DNA of 48,510 nt from Propioniciclava sp. (lineage in GTDB: Bacteria; Actinomycetota; Actinomycetes; Propionibacteriales; Propionibacteriaceae). The notes under the pieces were generated by a model. It saw only the letters and a list, made by a program, of their open reading frames with translations, was not told the DNA's origin and did no database searches. This document shows, one piece after another, positions 1-8,196 of the stretch. The first letter of the stretch is position 1. Every line of letters starts with the position of its first letter. Location of the stretch: assembly GCF_029977985.1 (NCBI RefSeq), contig NZ_JARKOT010000153.1, positions 1 to 48,510 on the forward strand, given 5' to 3'. Position numbers and translations under genes: made by a program.

Positions 1-566
1 TCGTCCCAGACGTCGAGCGTGGCCGCACCCGCGGCGTCCGACCGGCGACCGCCGAAGGATTTCAGCAGGGTCGAGCGCTGGCGCAGCACCCGGTCGTAGT
101 CGGCCCGGACGCCCGCCAGCCGCGGCCAGCGCTGGGTGAGGAGATCGTCGAGGAAACGGCGCCGATCGGAGGGCTCGCCTTTCACCAGGGCGAGGTCTTC
201 GGGGGAGAACAGCACGACGCGCAGCGCGCCGAGCAGGTCGCGGGGGCGTCTGAGCGGCCCGCGGTTCAGGGACGCCTTGTTGGCCCGCCCGGCGACGATC
301 TCGATCTCGAGGGCGAGGGCACGCGGGTCGTCGACAGCTGCCTGCACGCGCGCCCGCACGATCGCTCGCGACGACCCGAACCGGATGAGCGGCGCGTCGG
401 TGGCGACCCGGTGCGAGCCGAGCGTGGCGAGGTATTCGATCGCCTCGACGAGGTTCGTCTTGCCTTGCCCGTTGCGGCCCGTCAGGGTCGTGACCCCTGG
501 CTCGAACTCGAGTTCGGCCAGGGGCCAGCTGCGGAAGTCCGCGAGACTCAGATGGGTGACGAGCAC
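1..566 (-). CDS. recF: RecF, DNA replication/repair ATPase (partial, C-terminus outside window)
   Basis: RecF is an SMC-like ABC ATPase that helps load RecA at gaps (RecFOR pathway). Translating the minus strand from the GTG at 564-566 gives [20 protein letters not shown], then a Walker A motif GRNGQGKT at residues 30-37 and the RecF-typical stretch [12 protein letters not shown] near residue 118. The start lies 8 nt after the dnaN stop and is preceded by a GAGGG Shine-Dalgarno-like stretch, so it probably forms an operon with dnaN. About 188 codons are present; the family is usually 360-400 residues, so the gene runs off the left edge. Confidence 0.93.
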   Translation of the reverse strand, partial: MLVTHLSLADFRSWPLAELEFEPGVTTLTGRNGQGKTNLVEAIEYLATLGSHRVATDAPLIRFGSSRAIVRARVQAAVDDPRALALEIEIVAGRANKASLNRGPLRRPRDLLGALRVVLFSPEDLALVKGEPSDRRRFLDDLLTQRWPRLAGVRADYDRVLRQRSTLLKSFGGRRSDAAGAATLDVWD

Positions 567-574
567 GCCGCCCT

Positions 575-1735
575 CTACTGCGGCAGGCGCATCAGCATGA
601 TGACGTGCTTGTAGTCGTCGACCGGATCGCCGTCCAGTTCGAGCAGCGGCGTCAGCAGGCAGGGCTTGCCGGGTGCCGTGAAGGCGAAGTTCACATACGG
701 CGTGTCGAGCGCGTTGAGCGCGTCCAGCAGGTAGTGCGGGTTGAAACCGGCGGCCGTCATGGAGAGGCCCTCGCCGGTCTCGTCGGTCACGGTCGCCTCG
801 ACCGCCTCGACCGCCTGGGCCTGGTCGCCGGTGGCGGCCTCGAGGGTGATGTGGTCGTCGGCGATCATCATGCGCAGGCTCGTGTTGCGCTCGGCGACGA
901 GCGCCACGCGGCGCACGGCCGCCACGATCTCGGCGGTGTTGGCGCGCACCGTCACGCTCGGCTGGACGCTCATCAGGTGCCGCACCTTCGGGAACTCGCC
1001 GTCGAGCAGGCGGGTCGTGATCTCCCGGACGCCGATGGTGCCGACCCCCGAGAAACCGATGAGACCGTCGCCACCGTCTGAGGACGAGAGGCTGAGCGTG
1101 ACCGACTCGCCGGCCGTCATCGACTTGGCCGACTCGGCCAGGACGCGGGCGGGCACGAGCGCCGCACCCTCGGCACGGCCAGAGCCCGGACGCCACGGCA
1201 GCTCCTTGAGCGCCATGCGGTACCGGTCGGTCGCGAGCAGGGACAGGGTGTCACCCTCGATCTCGAGCCGGACGCCGGTGAAGACGGGCAGCAACTCGTC
1301 GCGGCCGGCGGCCACCACGACCTGGGAGACAGCCTGGGCGAAGGCGTCCGGAACGATCGTGCCGGTGGCCTCGGGCATGGCAGGCAGTTCGGGGTACTCG
1401 GCGACGGGCAGCAGCTGCAGCGTGAACCGGGCGCTGCCGCACGTGATCTCCATCTTGGTCGCGTCAGCGACCAGGTCGACCGGACGGGCCGGCAGGCTGC
1501 GTGCGATGTCTGCCAGGAGGCGACCGGAGACGAGGACGGTGCCCTCGTCGGAGACATCGGCGGTGAGCGTCACCTTGGCGGAGGTCTCGTAGTCGAAGCT
1601 CGACAGCACGACCTCGTTGCCGGCCGCATCAATGCGCAGGCCTGCGAGGATCGGCACGCTCGGGCGGTTGGGGAGGCTTCGGGCCACCCACTGGACGGCG
1701 TCGGCAAGAACGTCGCGCTCGACTCGAATCTTCAC
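575..1735 (-). CDS. dnaN: DNA polymerase III beta subunit (sliding clamp)
   Basis: The 386-residue protein is a full-length beta clamp, which forms the ring that tethers DNA polymerase III to the template. It begins [20 protein letters not shown] and carries typical clamp stretches such as [18 protein letters not shown] and the end VIMLMRLPQ. Three clamp folds fit the length. It lies between dnaA and recF on the same strand, the classic origin-proximal order. Family assignment and function are secure. Confidence 0.97.
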   Translation of the reverse strand: MKIRVERDVLADAVQWVARSLPNRPSVPILAGLRIDAAGNEVVLSSFDYETSAKVTLTADVSDEGTVLVSGRLLADIARSLPARPVDLVADATKMEITCGSARFTLQLLPVAEYPELPAMPEATGTIVPDAFAQAVSQVVVAAGRDELLPVFTGVRLEIEGDTLSLLATDRYRMALKELPWRPGSGRAEGAALVPARVLAESAKSMTAGESVTLSLSSSDGGDGLIGFSGVGTIGVREITTRLLDGEFPKVRHLMSVQPSVTVRANTAEIVAAVRRVALVAERNTSLRMMIADDHITLEAATGDQAQAVEAVEATVTDETGEGLSMTAAGFNPHYLLDALNALDTPYVNFAFTAPGKPCLLTPLLELDGDPVDDYKHVIMLMRLPQ

Positions 1736-2111
1736 TGACTGTCTCCCTCAGGCGGATAGCTGCTGATCGATCATATCGACCACGGCTGACAGTACCGACC
1801 CGCCACGGCCGGGACCGGGCGCAGGGCGTCCGATCCACACGTGGGCAGTTCCGTGAGTTCGAAGAGCTGAAGTCTTTCTCCTTTCTTCATCGTCATCACG
1901 GTTGTGGATCCTGTGGACAAACGGCGTCGGCCCGTGTCGAGCCGTCGATGCAGGGGTGAACACCTTGTGGACGCGAAGGAAATCACACGGGGAGGATTTG
2001 TGGGTGGAGGCCCAGGGCCTCGAGGTTGTCCACAGAAAGCGTGGGTTGTCCACAGCCATGTCGGGGATAACTCCGGGCGTTTCCCCACAGGGGACAGCGA
2101 GGCGGCACCGC
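1736..2111. other. oriC core region: DnaA-box cluster between dnaN and dnaA
   Basis: This gene-free stretch holds three exact TTGTCCACA boxes (1912-1920 on the minus strand; 2026-2034 and 2046-2054 on the plus strand) and several degenerate ones (1903-1911, 1966-1974, 2062-2070, 2081-2089). A pyrimidine-rich, comparatively AT-rich tract at 1874-1897 sits beside the first boxes and is the best candidate for the unwinding element. In actinobacteria oriC normally lies between dnaA and dnaN, so the placement agrees. The exact unwinding site is inference. Confidence 0.88.
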
Positions 2112-3527
2112 TCAGCGAGCCGACGCCGCGGCCTGCTTGATGCGGTTGGTGAGCTCGGTGACCTGGTTGTAGATGGTCCGCCGCTCGGCCATGAGCTGGC
2201 GGATCTTCTTGTTCGCGTGCATGACCGTGGTGTGGTCGCGGCCGCCGAACAGCCTCCCGATGGAGGGCAGCGAGGAGTCGGTGAGCTCCCGGCACAGGTA
2301 CATGGCGATCTGCCGGGCGGTCACCAGCACGTGGGTGCGCGCCGGCCCGACCAGGTCGTCGTGCCCGACGTTGAAGTAGGACGCCGTCTCACCCATGATC
2401 AACTGGGGCGTGATCTGCGTCTCGACGCCTGCCGGGATCAGGTCGCGCAGCACCTCTTCTGCCAGGTGCAGGTCGACCGGCTGGTGGTTGAGGCTGGCGA
2501 ACGCCGTCACCCGGATCAGCGCCCCCTCGAGCTCACGGATGTTCGTCGCGATCTTGCCCGCGATGAACTCCAGCACCTCCGGACTCGCCACCAGGTGTTC
2601 CGAGAGGGCCTTCTTGCGCAGGATCGCGATCCGCGTCTCGAGGTCGGGCGGCTGGATGTCGGTGAGCAGCCCCCACTCGAACCGGCTCCGCAGCCGCGGC
2701 TCGAGCGCCTCGAGGGCTTTCGGGGGCCGGTCGGAGGTCAGCACGATCTGCTTCTGCGCGTTGTGGAGCGTGTTGAACGTGTGGAAGAACTCCTCCTGCG
2801 TCTGGATCTTGGATTCCAGGAACTGGATGTCGTCGATCAGCAGCACGTCGATCTCGCGGTACGTCCGCCGGAACTCCGGCGTCCGGTTCTCCGAGATCGC
2901 GTTGATGAAGTCGTTGGTCAACTCCTCGGTCGACACGTACTTCACGCGCAGGTGCGGGGTGTACTGCCGCACGTAGTGGCCGATGCCGTGCAGCAGGTGG
3001 GTCTTGCCCAGCCCCGACTCGCCGTACACCATCAGCGGGTTGTACGACTTGCCCGGCGTCTCCGCCACGGCGACGGCTGCGGCGTGGGCGAAGCGGTTCG
3101 ACGACCCGATGACGAAGTTGTCGAAGGTGTATTTCGGGTTGAGGCGGTCCCCGTTGCCGCCGTTGCCGCTCGGCGCGGCCCCGCCGCCGGCGCGGCCGGC
3201 CCCCAGCCCGTGCGAGGCCACCTCCAGCGGGAGCTCGGGTGCGGCGTGCCGTTCGGCCGATTCGAGGTTCGGCTCGAGGGTGGGGTCGACGCTGATCGCC
3301 AGGTGGATGGGGCGGCCGTAGTGCGCGGAGAGCCGCTGCTCGATCCAGGTGCGGTTGCGGGTCTCGATGCGCTCGCGGGAGGTGTCGTTGGGCACGGCGA
3401 GGAGGAACGTGGACTCGTGGAGGGCGACCGGGCGGGCGTTCGCGAGGCGGCCCCGGGTGGGAACGTCGGCGCCCTCGAGCACCATCGACCATGCCGGGAC
3501 AAGGGGTGATGCGGCGTCCGGTGCCAT
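2112..3527 (-). CDS. dnaA: Chromosomal replication initiator DnaA
   Basis: DnaA binds DnaA boxes and melts oriC. The 471-residue protein shows an N-terminal domain I, a Gly/Ala-rich linker (about 105-127), an AAA+ domain with Walker [10 protein letters not shown] at 169-177 and Walker B VLLIDD at 228-233, and the domain IV signature [14 protein letters not shown] at 429-442. The reading frame stays open far upstream, but the ATG at 3525-3527 gives a normal N-terminus ([14 protein letters not shown]) and has a GAGGGGAG Shine-Dalgarno sequence, so it is chosen. DnaA boxes on both sides suggest autoregulation. Confidence 0.97.
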   Translation of the reverse strand: MAPDAASPLVPAWSMVLEGADVPTRGRLANARPVALHESTFLLAVPNDTSRERIETRNRTWIEQRLSAHYGRPIHLAISVDPTLEPNLESAERHAAPELPLEVASHGLGAGRAGGGAAPSGNGGNGDRLNPKYTFDNFVIGSSNRFAHAAAVAVAETPGKSYNPLMVYGESGLGKTHLLHGIGHYVRQYTPHLRVKYVSTEELTNDFINAISENRTPEFRRTYREIDVLLIDDIQFLESKIQTQEEFFHTFNTLHNAQKQIVLTSDRPPKALEALEPRLRSRFEWGLLTDIQPPDLETRIAILRKKALSEHLVASPEVLEFIAGKIATNIRELEGALIRVTAFASLNHQPVDLHLAEEVLRDLIPAGVETQITPQLIMGETASYFNVGHDDLVGPARTHVLVTARQIAMYLCRELTDSSLPSIGRLFGGRDHTTVMHANKKIRQLMAERRTIYNQVTELTNRIKQAAASAR

Positions 3528-3846
3528 GCCTCTCCCCTCGTGGTTTCCTGCGTCCACAACGTTGTCCACACCTTGTGGAATGCCGGTACGACGGCCGTCG
3601 CGACGAGGTCCGGGGGGCGGCGGCGCGTCGGGTCGTTGGCCGTTTACGCTAGCCCGTGGATCGGCGACCCGCAAATGGATTCGTCCAATTGGTTGGCCTG
3701 CACGGCGTGTCGCCTCGACGGGGGACCTGATTGCGGTCCAGTTTGCCCGCGCGCGGGCGCACCGCGTATCGTTGGACAGTCGTCCACAGGCGACGCCTGT
3801 GTCCGCGTGGGCACAGCTGTCCGATCCTTTGACTTGGGGAGCTCTC
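3528..3846. other. dnaA-rpmH divergent intergenic region with DnaA boxes
   Basis: This 319-nt gene-free stretch separates the divergent dnaA and rpmH. It contains one exact DnaA box TTGTCCACA at 3562-3570, a one-mismatch box TCGTCCACA at 3780-3788, and weaker ones at 3550-3558 and 3574-3582. A perfect 14-nt palindrome GCCCGCGCGCGGGC lies at 3745-3758. It should hold both promoters; boxes near dnaA fit autoregulation and a bipartite origin. Confidence 0.75.
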
Positions 3847-3984
3847 GTGAGCAAGCGCACCTTCCAGCCGAGCAACCGGCGCCGCAGCCGCACCCACGGC
3901 TTCCGCCTCCGCATGCGGACCCGCGCGGGCCGTTCGATCCTCTCGGCCCGCCGCAGCAAGGGCCGCGTCCGCCTCGCCGGCTGA
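3847..3984 (+). CDS. rpmH: 50S ribosomal protein L34
   Basis: The 45-residue basic protein ([20 protein letters not shown], then [17 protein letters not shown]) matches bacterial L34 along its whole length. The GTG start at 3847 has a GGGGAG Shine-Dalgarno sequence 4 nt upstream. The frame is open further upstream, but L34 always begins at this MSKRT/MKRT motif. It is the first gene of the conserved rpmH-rnpA-yidD-yidC-jag-rsmG series. Confidence 0.97.
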   Translation: MSKRTFQPSNRRRSRTHGFRLRMRTRAGRSILSARRSKGRVRLAG

Positions 3985-3999
3985 CACCGGCCCCCGCCG

Positions 4000-4344
4000 G
4001 TGCTGCCCGCAGACGCACGCCTGCGCACGGCCGAGGAGTTCCGCTCGGTGGTGCGCGGCGGTGTGAGGGTGGCCAAGCCGACGCTTGTCGTGCACGCCCT
4101 CGCCAAGCCCGGTCCGCCGTCGCGGGCCGGCTTTGTCGTGTCCAAGGCGGTCGGCAACGCTGTCACACGCAACCGCGTGAAGCGGCAGCTCCGCCACCTT
4201 GCCGCCGCGCGACTGGACGCCGAAGACGTCCGCAGCGTCGACCTCGTCGTGCGCGCCCTGCCGGCAGCGGCGTCCGGACGCCTCGGCGACGACTTCGCCG
4301 CCGCTTGGGGCACCGCCCTGGCCCGGCTGGGGGCAGCCGCATGA
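4000..4344 (+). CDS. rnpA: Ribonuclease P protein component
   Basis: RnpA is the protein cofactor of RNase P, which trims tRNA 5' ends. The 114-residue protein starts at GTG 4000 ([20 protein letters not shown]) and carries the family RNR signature in [20 protein letters not shown]. It follows rpmH by 15 nt and overlaps yidD by 4 nt (ATGA). No strong Shine-Dalgarno precedes the start, as expected if it is coupled to rpmH. The 14-nt palindrome GGCGTCCGGACGCC lies inside this gene at 4269-4282. Confidence 0.95.
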   Translation: MLPADARLRTAEEFRSVVRGGVRVAKPTLVVHALAKPGPPSRAGFVVSKAVGNAVTRNRVKRQLRHLAAARLDAEDVRSVDLVVRALPAAASGRLGDDFAAAWGTALARLGAAA

Positions 4345-4580
4345 GGTACGTCCTGATCGGGATGCTGCGCGTGTATCGCGCCGTGATCAGCCCGCTCTAC
4401 GGCGACGTCTGCAAGTTCCACCCGACGTGTTCTGCGTACGCGCTGGACGCCGTCACCACCCACGGCTCCGTCAAGGGGACGTGGCTCGCCCTCAAGCGCC
4501 TCGCGCGCTGTCATCCCTGGTCGCTGGGCGGGTACGACCCCGTTCCGGCCGCCCCGGCACCGAAGGTTCATCGTGTTTGA
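4341..4580 (+). CDS. yidD: Membrane protein insertion efficiency factor YidD
   Basis: The 79-residue protein ([20 protein letters not shown]) shows the YidD hallmarks [15 protein letters not shown] and [12 protein letters not shown]. YidD assists YidC-dependent membrane protein insertion. The start overlaps the rnpA stop (ATGA) and its end overlaps the GTG start of yidC by 8 nt, so the three are probably translationally coupled. The same frame is open far upstream, but that region is antisense or out of frame to rpmH and rnpA; the start at 4341 gives the normal family length. Confidence 0.93.
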   Translation: MRYVLIGMLRVYRAVISPLYGDVCKFHPTCSAYALDAVTTHGSVKGTWLALKRLARCHPWSLGGYDPVPAAPAPKVHRV

Positions 4581-5688
4581 AGGCTTGATGGGTTTCCTCA
4601 ACCTGATCATGTACCCCATCTACTGGGCCATGTCAGGCATCATCGTCGGCTTCCACTGGCTGTACAGCCAGCTGCTCGACCCCAACTCGGGGTGGACGTG
4701 GACGCTCTCCATCGTCTCCCTCACCGTGGTGATCCGGACGCTGATGATCCCCCTGTTCGTGCGGCAGATCAACAGCTCGCGCAAGATGCAGCTGGTCGCC
4801 CCGAAGGCCAAGGCGCTGCAGGAGAAGTACGGCCAGGACCGTGAACGCTACGGCCAGGAGGTGATGAAGCTCTACCAGGAGGAGGGCGTCAACCCGGCCG
4901 CCTCGTGCCTGCCTATCGTGCTGCAGATGCCCATCTTCATCGGCCTGTTCACCGTGCTCAACAACGCCTCCCGGGGAACGGCGACCGGCTACTGGCTGGA
5001 GCAGAACACCGATCTCATCGCTTCGCTGCAGAACGCCCAGATCTTCGGGGCGCCCATTTCGGCGACGCTGGCCTCGAGTGGCTTCCACCTCAGCCCGGTG
5101 CTCTTCGTGGCCGGCTTCCTCATCATCGCCATGACGGTCACGCTGTTCATGACGCAGCTGCAGCTCATGCGGAAGAACATGCCGCCGGAGGCGCTCGAGG
5201 GTCCGCTCGCGCAGCAGCAGAAGATGATGCTCTACCTCTTCCCGGCGATCTACCTGTTCACCGGTGTGAGCTTCCCCATCGGCGTGATGATCTACTGGTT
5301 CGCCTCCAACCTGTGGACGTTGGCGCAGCAGTACATCCTCATCCACAACAACCCGTCGCCCAACACGCCCGCCTTCATCGACTGGCAGGAGCGCATGCGC
5401 GCGAAGGGCAAGGATCCCGACGAGATCATCCGCAAGCGCACCGCCGCCATGCGCCGCACCGCCCGGCCGACGCCGGCGGCGTCCGACCCGACCAAGGTGG
5501 CCCGCCAGGGCACCTCGACGCCCACGTCCGCACCGGCGTCCGAGACGAAGCCGACGCAGTCCAAGGCGTCGCAGTCGAGGGACGCCGACGGCCGGCAGCG
5601 CATCGCGCGCCAGCAGCCGAACAGGCAGACGCGGGCGAACCGCAAGCAGGCACGTCCCCGCCAGACCGGCGATTCCCAGGAGGAGTGA
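4573..5688 (+). CDS. yidC: Membrane protein insertase YidC (Oxa1 family)
   Basis: YidC inserts proteins into the cytoplasmic membrane alone or with Sec. The 371-residue protein has several hydrophobic segments, the conserved groove arginine in [11 protein letters not shown] (about residue 55), the cytoplasmic coiled-coil region around 65-100 ([20 protein letters not shown]) and a Lys/Arg/Gln-rich C-terminal tail after about residue 275 that would contact ribosomes. It lacks the large periplasmic domain of proteobacterial YidC, as in Gram-positives. Start GTG 4573 overlaps yidD. Confidence 0.95.
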   Translation: MFEGLMGFLNLIMYPIYWAMSGIIVGFHWLYSQLLDPNSGWTWTLSIVSLTVVIRTLMIPLFVRQINSSRKMQLVAPKAKALQEKYGQDRERYGQEVMKLYQEEGVNPAASCLPIVLQMPIFIGLFTVLNNASRGTATGYWLEQNTDLIASLQNAQIFGAPISATLASSGFHLSPVLFVAGFLIIAMTVTLFMTQLQLMRKNMPPEALEGPLAQQQKMMLYLFPAIYLFTGVSFPIGVMIYWFASNLWTLAQQYILIHNNPSPNTPAFIDWQERMRAKGKDPDEIIRKRTAAMRRTARPTPAASDPTKVARQGTSTPTSAPASETKPTQSKASQSRDADGRQRIARQQPNRQTRANRKQARPRQTGDSQEE

Positions 5689-5694
5689 ACAACC

Positions 5695-6315
5695 ATGAGC
5701 GCTGATCAGCAGACCGAGACCGACGCGCCGGAGGCGGTGGTCGAGTCGGGTTCGGTGGTGGAGGCTGTCGAGTCGGATTCGGTGGACGAGCTCGTCGAGA
5801 CTACGCCCGAGGCGGCAACGCCGGACGAGGCGGACGCCGCGCCCAGGATGAGCAAGCGCGAGGAAGCGCTGACCAACGAGGGCGAGATCGCGGCGGACTA
5901 CCTCGAGGAGCTGCTCGACATCGCGGACCTCGATGGCGACATCGACACCTACAACGAGGGCGGCCGGGCGCACGTGTCGATCCTCACGGAGTCGGCGGTG
6001 CTCGTGGGCAAGTCGGGCGAGGTGCTGGACGCGCTGCAGGAGCTCGCGCGGCTCGCGGTCATGACGGAAACGGGCCACCGCAGCCGCCTCATGCTCGACA
6101 TCGCGGGGCATCGCGACAAGCAGCGCTCCCAACTGCAGGACCTGGCCGCCGACGCGATCGCCGAGGTGCAGTCGACGGGCGAGGCCGTGCGGCTCACCCC
6201 GATGAACCCCTACCAGCGCAAGATCGTGCACGACGCGATCGCCGCGGCCGGCCTCGTCAGCGAGTCCGAGGGCGAGGAGCCCCACCGCCGCGTGGTCGTC
6301 TGGCCCAAGCGCTGA
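5695..6315 (+). CDS. jag: Jag/KhpB-type KH-R3H RNA-binding protein
   Basis: The 206-residue protein has an acidic, low-complexity N-terminus (about 1-55, rich in Glu, Asp, Ser and Val), then a Jag-type KH domain (SILTESAVLVGKSGEVLDAL) and a C-terminal R3H domain ending PYQRKIVHDAI and EEPHRRVVVWPKR. KhpB/Jag proteins bind RNA and influence cell division and envelope growth in Gram-positive bacteria. The ATG at 5695 has the Shine-Dalgarno AGGAGGAG, and the gene follows yidC by 6 nt, its standard neighbour. Confidence 0.92.
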   Translation: MSADQQTETDAPEAVVESGSVVEAVESDSVDELVETTPEAATPDEADAAPRMSKREEALTNEGEIAADYLEELLDIADLDGDIDTYNEGGRAHVSILTESAVLVGKSGEVLDALQELARLAVMTETGHRSRLMLDIAGHRDKQRSQLQDLAADAIAEVQSTGEAVRLTPMNPYQRKIVHDAIAAAGLVSESEGEEPHRRVVVWPKR

Positions 6316-6316
6316 G

Positions 6317-6916
6317 GTGAGTGCCGAGGACCTCTTCGGGGACGCCGCCGGCACGGCCGAGCGGTACGCCGCGATTCTGGCCACCCGCGGCGTCGAGTGG
6401 GGCTTGATCGGACCGCGGGAGGCGGAGCGCATCTGGGACCGGCACGTCGTCAACAGCCTCGCCGTCGCGGCTGCGACCCCGCAGGGCGCGACCGTGGTCG
6501 ACGTGGGCTCCGGCGCGGGGCTGCCCGGACTCCCGCTGGCACTGGCCCGGCCCGATCTGCGGGTGACGCTGCTCGAGCCGCTGTTGCGCCGGGCGACGTT
6601 CCTCACCGAGGTCGTGGGCGAGCTCTCGCTGGGGGACCGGGTCGACGTCGTCCGCGCCCGCGCCGAAGACCACGACGCGACCTACGACGTCGTCACCTGC
6701 CGGGCGGTGGCGCGGCTCCCCAAGCTGCTCGGCTGGACCGCTCCCCTCATCGGACGCCGGGGGCGCCTGGTGGCGCTCAAGGGCGCGTCGGCGTCCGACG
6801 AACTCGCGGAGGCGGCGAAGGAACTCAAGCGGCACCGGCTCACGGCGACCATCGAGTCGGTGACCCCCTACCCCGGCGCGGAACCGACGACGCTGGTGGT
6901 CTGCCGCCGGCGTTGA
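6317..6916 (+). CDS. rsmG: 16S rRNA (guanine-N7) methyltransferase RsmG
   Basis: RsmG (GidB) methylates G527 of 16S rRNA using S-adenosylmethionine. The 199-residue protein shows the SAM-binding motif VVDVGSGAGLPGLPLALARP and downstream VTLLEPLLRRATFL and VTCRAVARLPKLL, all typical of the family. It starts at GTG 6317, one base after the jag stop codon. In many actinobacteria parA and parB follow directly; here about 5 kb of other genes intervene. Confidence 0.95.
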   Translation: MSAEDLFGDAAGTAERYAAILATRGVEWGLIGPREAERIWDRHVVNSLAVAAATPQGATVVDVGSGAGLPGLPLALARPDLRVTLLEPLLRRATFLTEVVGELSLGDRVDVVRARAEDHDATYDVVTCRAVARLPKLLGWTAPLIGRRGRLVALKGASASDELAEAAKELKRHRLTATIESVTPYPGAEPTTLVVCRRR

Positions 6917-6958
6917 CGCCGATCACCCACTCAGCTGGATCCACCCAGCCGACCCACG

Positions 6959-7477
6959 TCAGCGCGAGGACCGGCTCTCCACGACCTCCCACGTGTAGAC
7001 CCGCTCGTCACGGCCCAGCCGCAGCAGCGTGAGGGTGGGCCGGGCGGTGATCCATTCTGGCTGGGACGCCAACGCCTGCCTCAGCAGCGCGACGATGGGG
7101 GCGGCGGGGGCCGCCGCGTGGGCGTAGGCCAACGCGATGTGCGGCCAGAAGATGCCCCAGGTGCGGTCCCCGAGCACGGTGTCCACGGCGGTGCGTTGGG
7201 TCTCGACCAACTCACACAGCCAGCCGGACGCCGCCGGCGTCAGCATCACCGACTCCCGCGCCACCAGCACGTCCTCGATCACCAGCTCGACCGCTCCGAA
7301 GCGCTTCCAGGCGGCGAACACCGGCTCGGCCACGGCGGCGAGGGCGGCGCCGCTCACCTCGTCGGTGAACCCGACGCCCGTCATCGTCAGGTGCAGCCAC
7401 GGCACGGGCACCGGGTCGAGGGCGGGCACGGTAGCCAGCGCCGGCGCCACGGCGGTGGCGGTCACGTCCGGTGGCAC
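6959..7477 (-). CDS. 2H-phosphoesterase-like protein (2'-5' RNA ligase family)
   Basis: The 172-residue protein carries two spaced His motifs, WLHLTMTGVGF and WPHIALAYAH, matching the H-x-T/S...H-x-T/S/A pattern of the 2H phosphoesterase/LigT superfamily, which act on 2',3'- or 2',5'-phosphate RNA bonds or cyclic nucleotides. The second motif has Ala where Thr/Ser is usual. The chosen GTG at 7475-7477 has GAGG 6 nt upstream and overlaps the pentapeptide gene by 16 nt, implying coupling; the frame is open further upstream. The exact substrate cannot be told from sequence. Confidence 0.7.
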   Translation of the reverse strand: MPPDVTATAVAPALATVPALDPVPVPWLHLTMTGVGFTDEVSGAALAAVAEPVFAAWKRFGAVELVIEDVLVARESVMLTPAASGWLCELVETQRTAVDTVLGDRTWGIFWPHIALAYAHAAAPAAPIVALLRQALASQPEWITARPTLTLLRLGRDERVYTWEVVESRSSR

Positions 7478-8178
7478 GGCGATCCTCGCGACCGTCCCTC
7501 CGTCGCGGTCTGCCCCCACGCCACCTCGAGGCCGAGGGCACCGGCGAGCAGGTGGGCGAGGTCGAGTAGGTCGCGCGGCTCGATGGTCGAGCCACGGAGC
7601 GACTCGACCCCGTGCAGGTCCTCCAGCCGGCTGGCGGTGAACCGGACGCGCGTCGTGGTCGCCTGGGCGAAGGTGGCGCCGGTGAGGTCGCAGTGGTCGA
7701 ACCAGACGTCGGTCAGCTGGGCTCCCCCGAAGTCGGCGCCGTCGAGGCGACAACCCGAGAACACCACGCGGGTCAGGCGCGCGAAGCGCAGGCTGGCCAG
7801 GTTGACGGCGCAGTCGGTGAACGTGGCGTCGGTGATGACGGCCTGGGAGAGGTCAGCGCCGGTGACCCGGCAGCGAGTGAGAGCGATCCGCTTCCAGCCG
7901 GCATCGGTGAGCACGGCGTTGGCGAGGTCGACGTCGGCGAACTCCACGTCGGCCCACACCGGACGCCGCCATGCCGACCCGGCGAGGCTGCCGCCGGTCA
8001 GGTGAACGCCCAGGATCTCGACGAGCTCGAACGTGCCACCGGCGGCGTCCAGCCCCTCGAGGCAGCAGTCCTGCAGGATGCCCTCCGGCTCGAGGACCGC
8101 CGGTGCGTCGGGCAGCGTGGCGGCGAGCCGAGGGCGTCCGGGAGGCTTGGGTGTGGTCACGACCCGAGCTTGCCGCAT
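7462..8178 (-). CDS. Pentapeptide-repeat protein
   Basis: About 238 residues. The middle (about 60-190) is a run of degenerate A(D/N)LxX pentapeptides (ADVEFADVDLANAVLTDAG, GADLSQAVITDATFTD, LDGADFGGAQLTDVWF), which predict a right-handed quadrilateral beta helix. Such proteins include DNA-gyrase-protecting factors, but most have no known job and nothing here assigns one. The ATG at 8178 is used; a GTG at 8160 is possible. It starts only 18 nt from divergent murJ and overlaps the 2H-phosphoesterase-like gene downstream. Confidence 0.78.
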   Translation of the reverse strand: MRQARVVTTPKPPGRPRLAATLPDAPAVLEPEGILQDCCLEGLDAAGGTFELVEILGVHLTGGSLAGSAWRRPVWADVEFADVDLANAVLTDAGWKRIALTRCRVTGADLSQAVITDATFTDCAVNLASLRFARLTRVVFSGCRLDGADFGGAQLTDVWFDHCDLTGATFAQATTTRVRFTASRLEDLHGVESLRGSTIEPRDLLDLAHLLAGALGLEVAWGQTATEGRSRGSPCHRT

Positions 8179-8184
8179 CCGTGG

Positions 8185-8190
8185 CAGGCT
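8185..8190 (+). promoter_or_regulatory. -10-like hexamer CAGGCT, 6 nt before the murJ GTG
   Basis: CAGGCT is followed by six bases and GTG 8197, the spacing expected of a leaderless transcript. It supports GTG 8197 over later in-frame starts. The hexamer departs from TANNNT at its first base. Confidence 0.4.
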
Positions 8191-8196
8191 GGGCGA

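Noticed and set aside
1874-1897. DnaA-trio motif
   Set aside because: The triplet rhythm is present but the base pattern and orientation do not match the published motif as I read it; kept only as a possible unwinding tract.
1902-3509. Plus-strand 535-codon frame across the origin and dnaA
   Set aside because: Antisense to dnaA and spans DnaA boxes; composition is typical of a shadow frame.
3528-4619. N-terminal extension of dnaA by 364 codons
   Set aside because: It would cross rpmH, rnpA and yidD antisense; ATG 3527 gives a normal DnaA with a good ribosome site.
6934-6949. GCTGG...CCAGC hairpin between rsmG and the 2H-phosphoesterase-like gene
   Set aside because: Only 5 bp, no T-tract; too weak to call a terminator.
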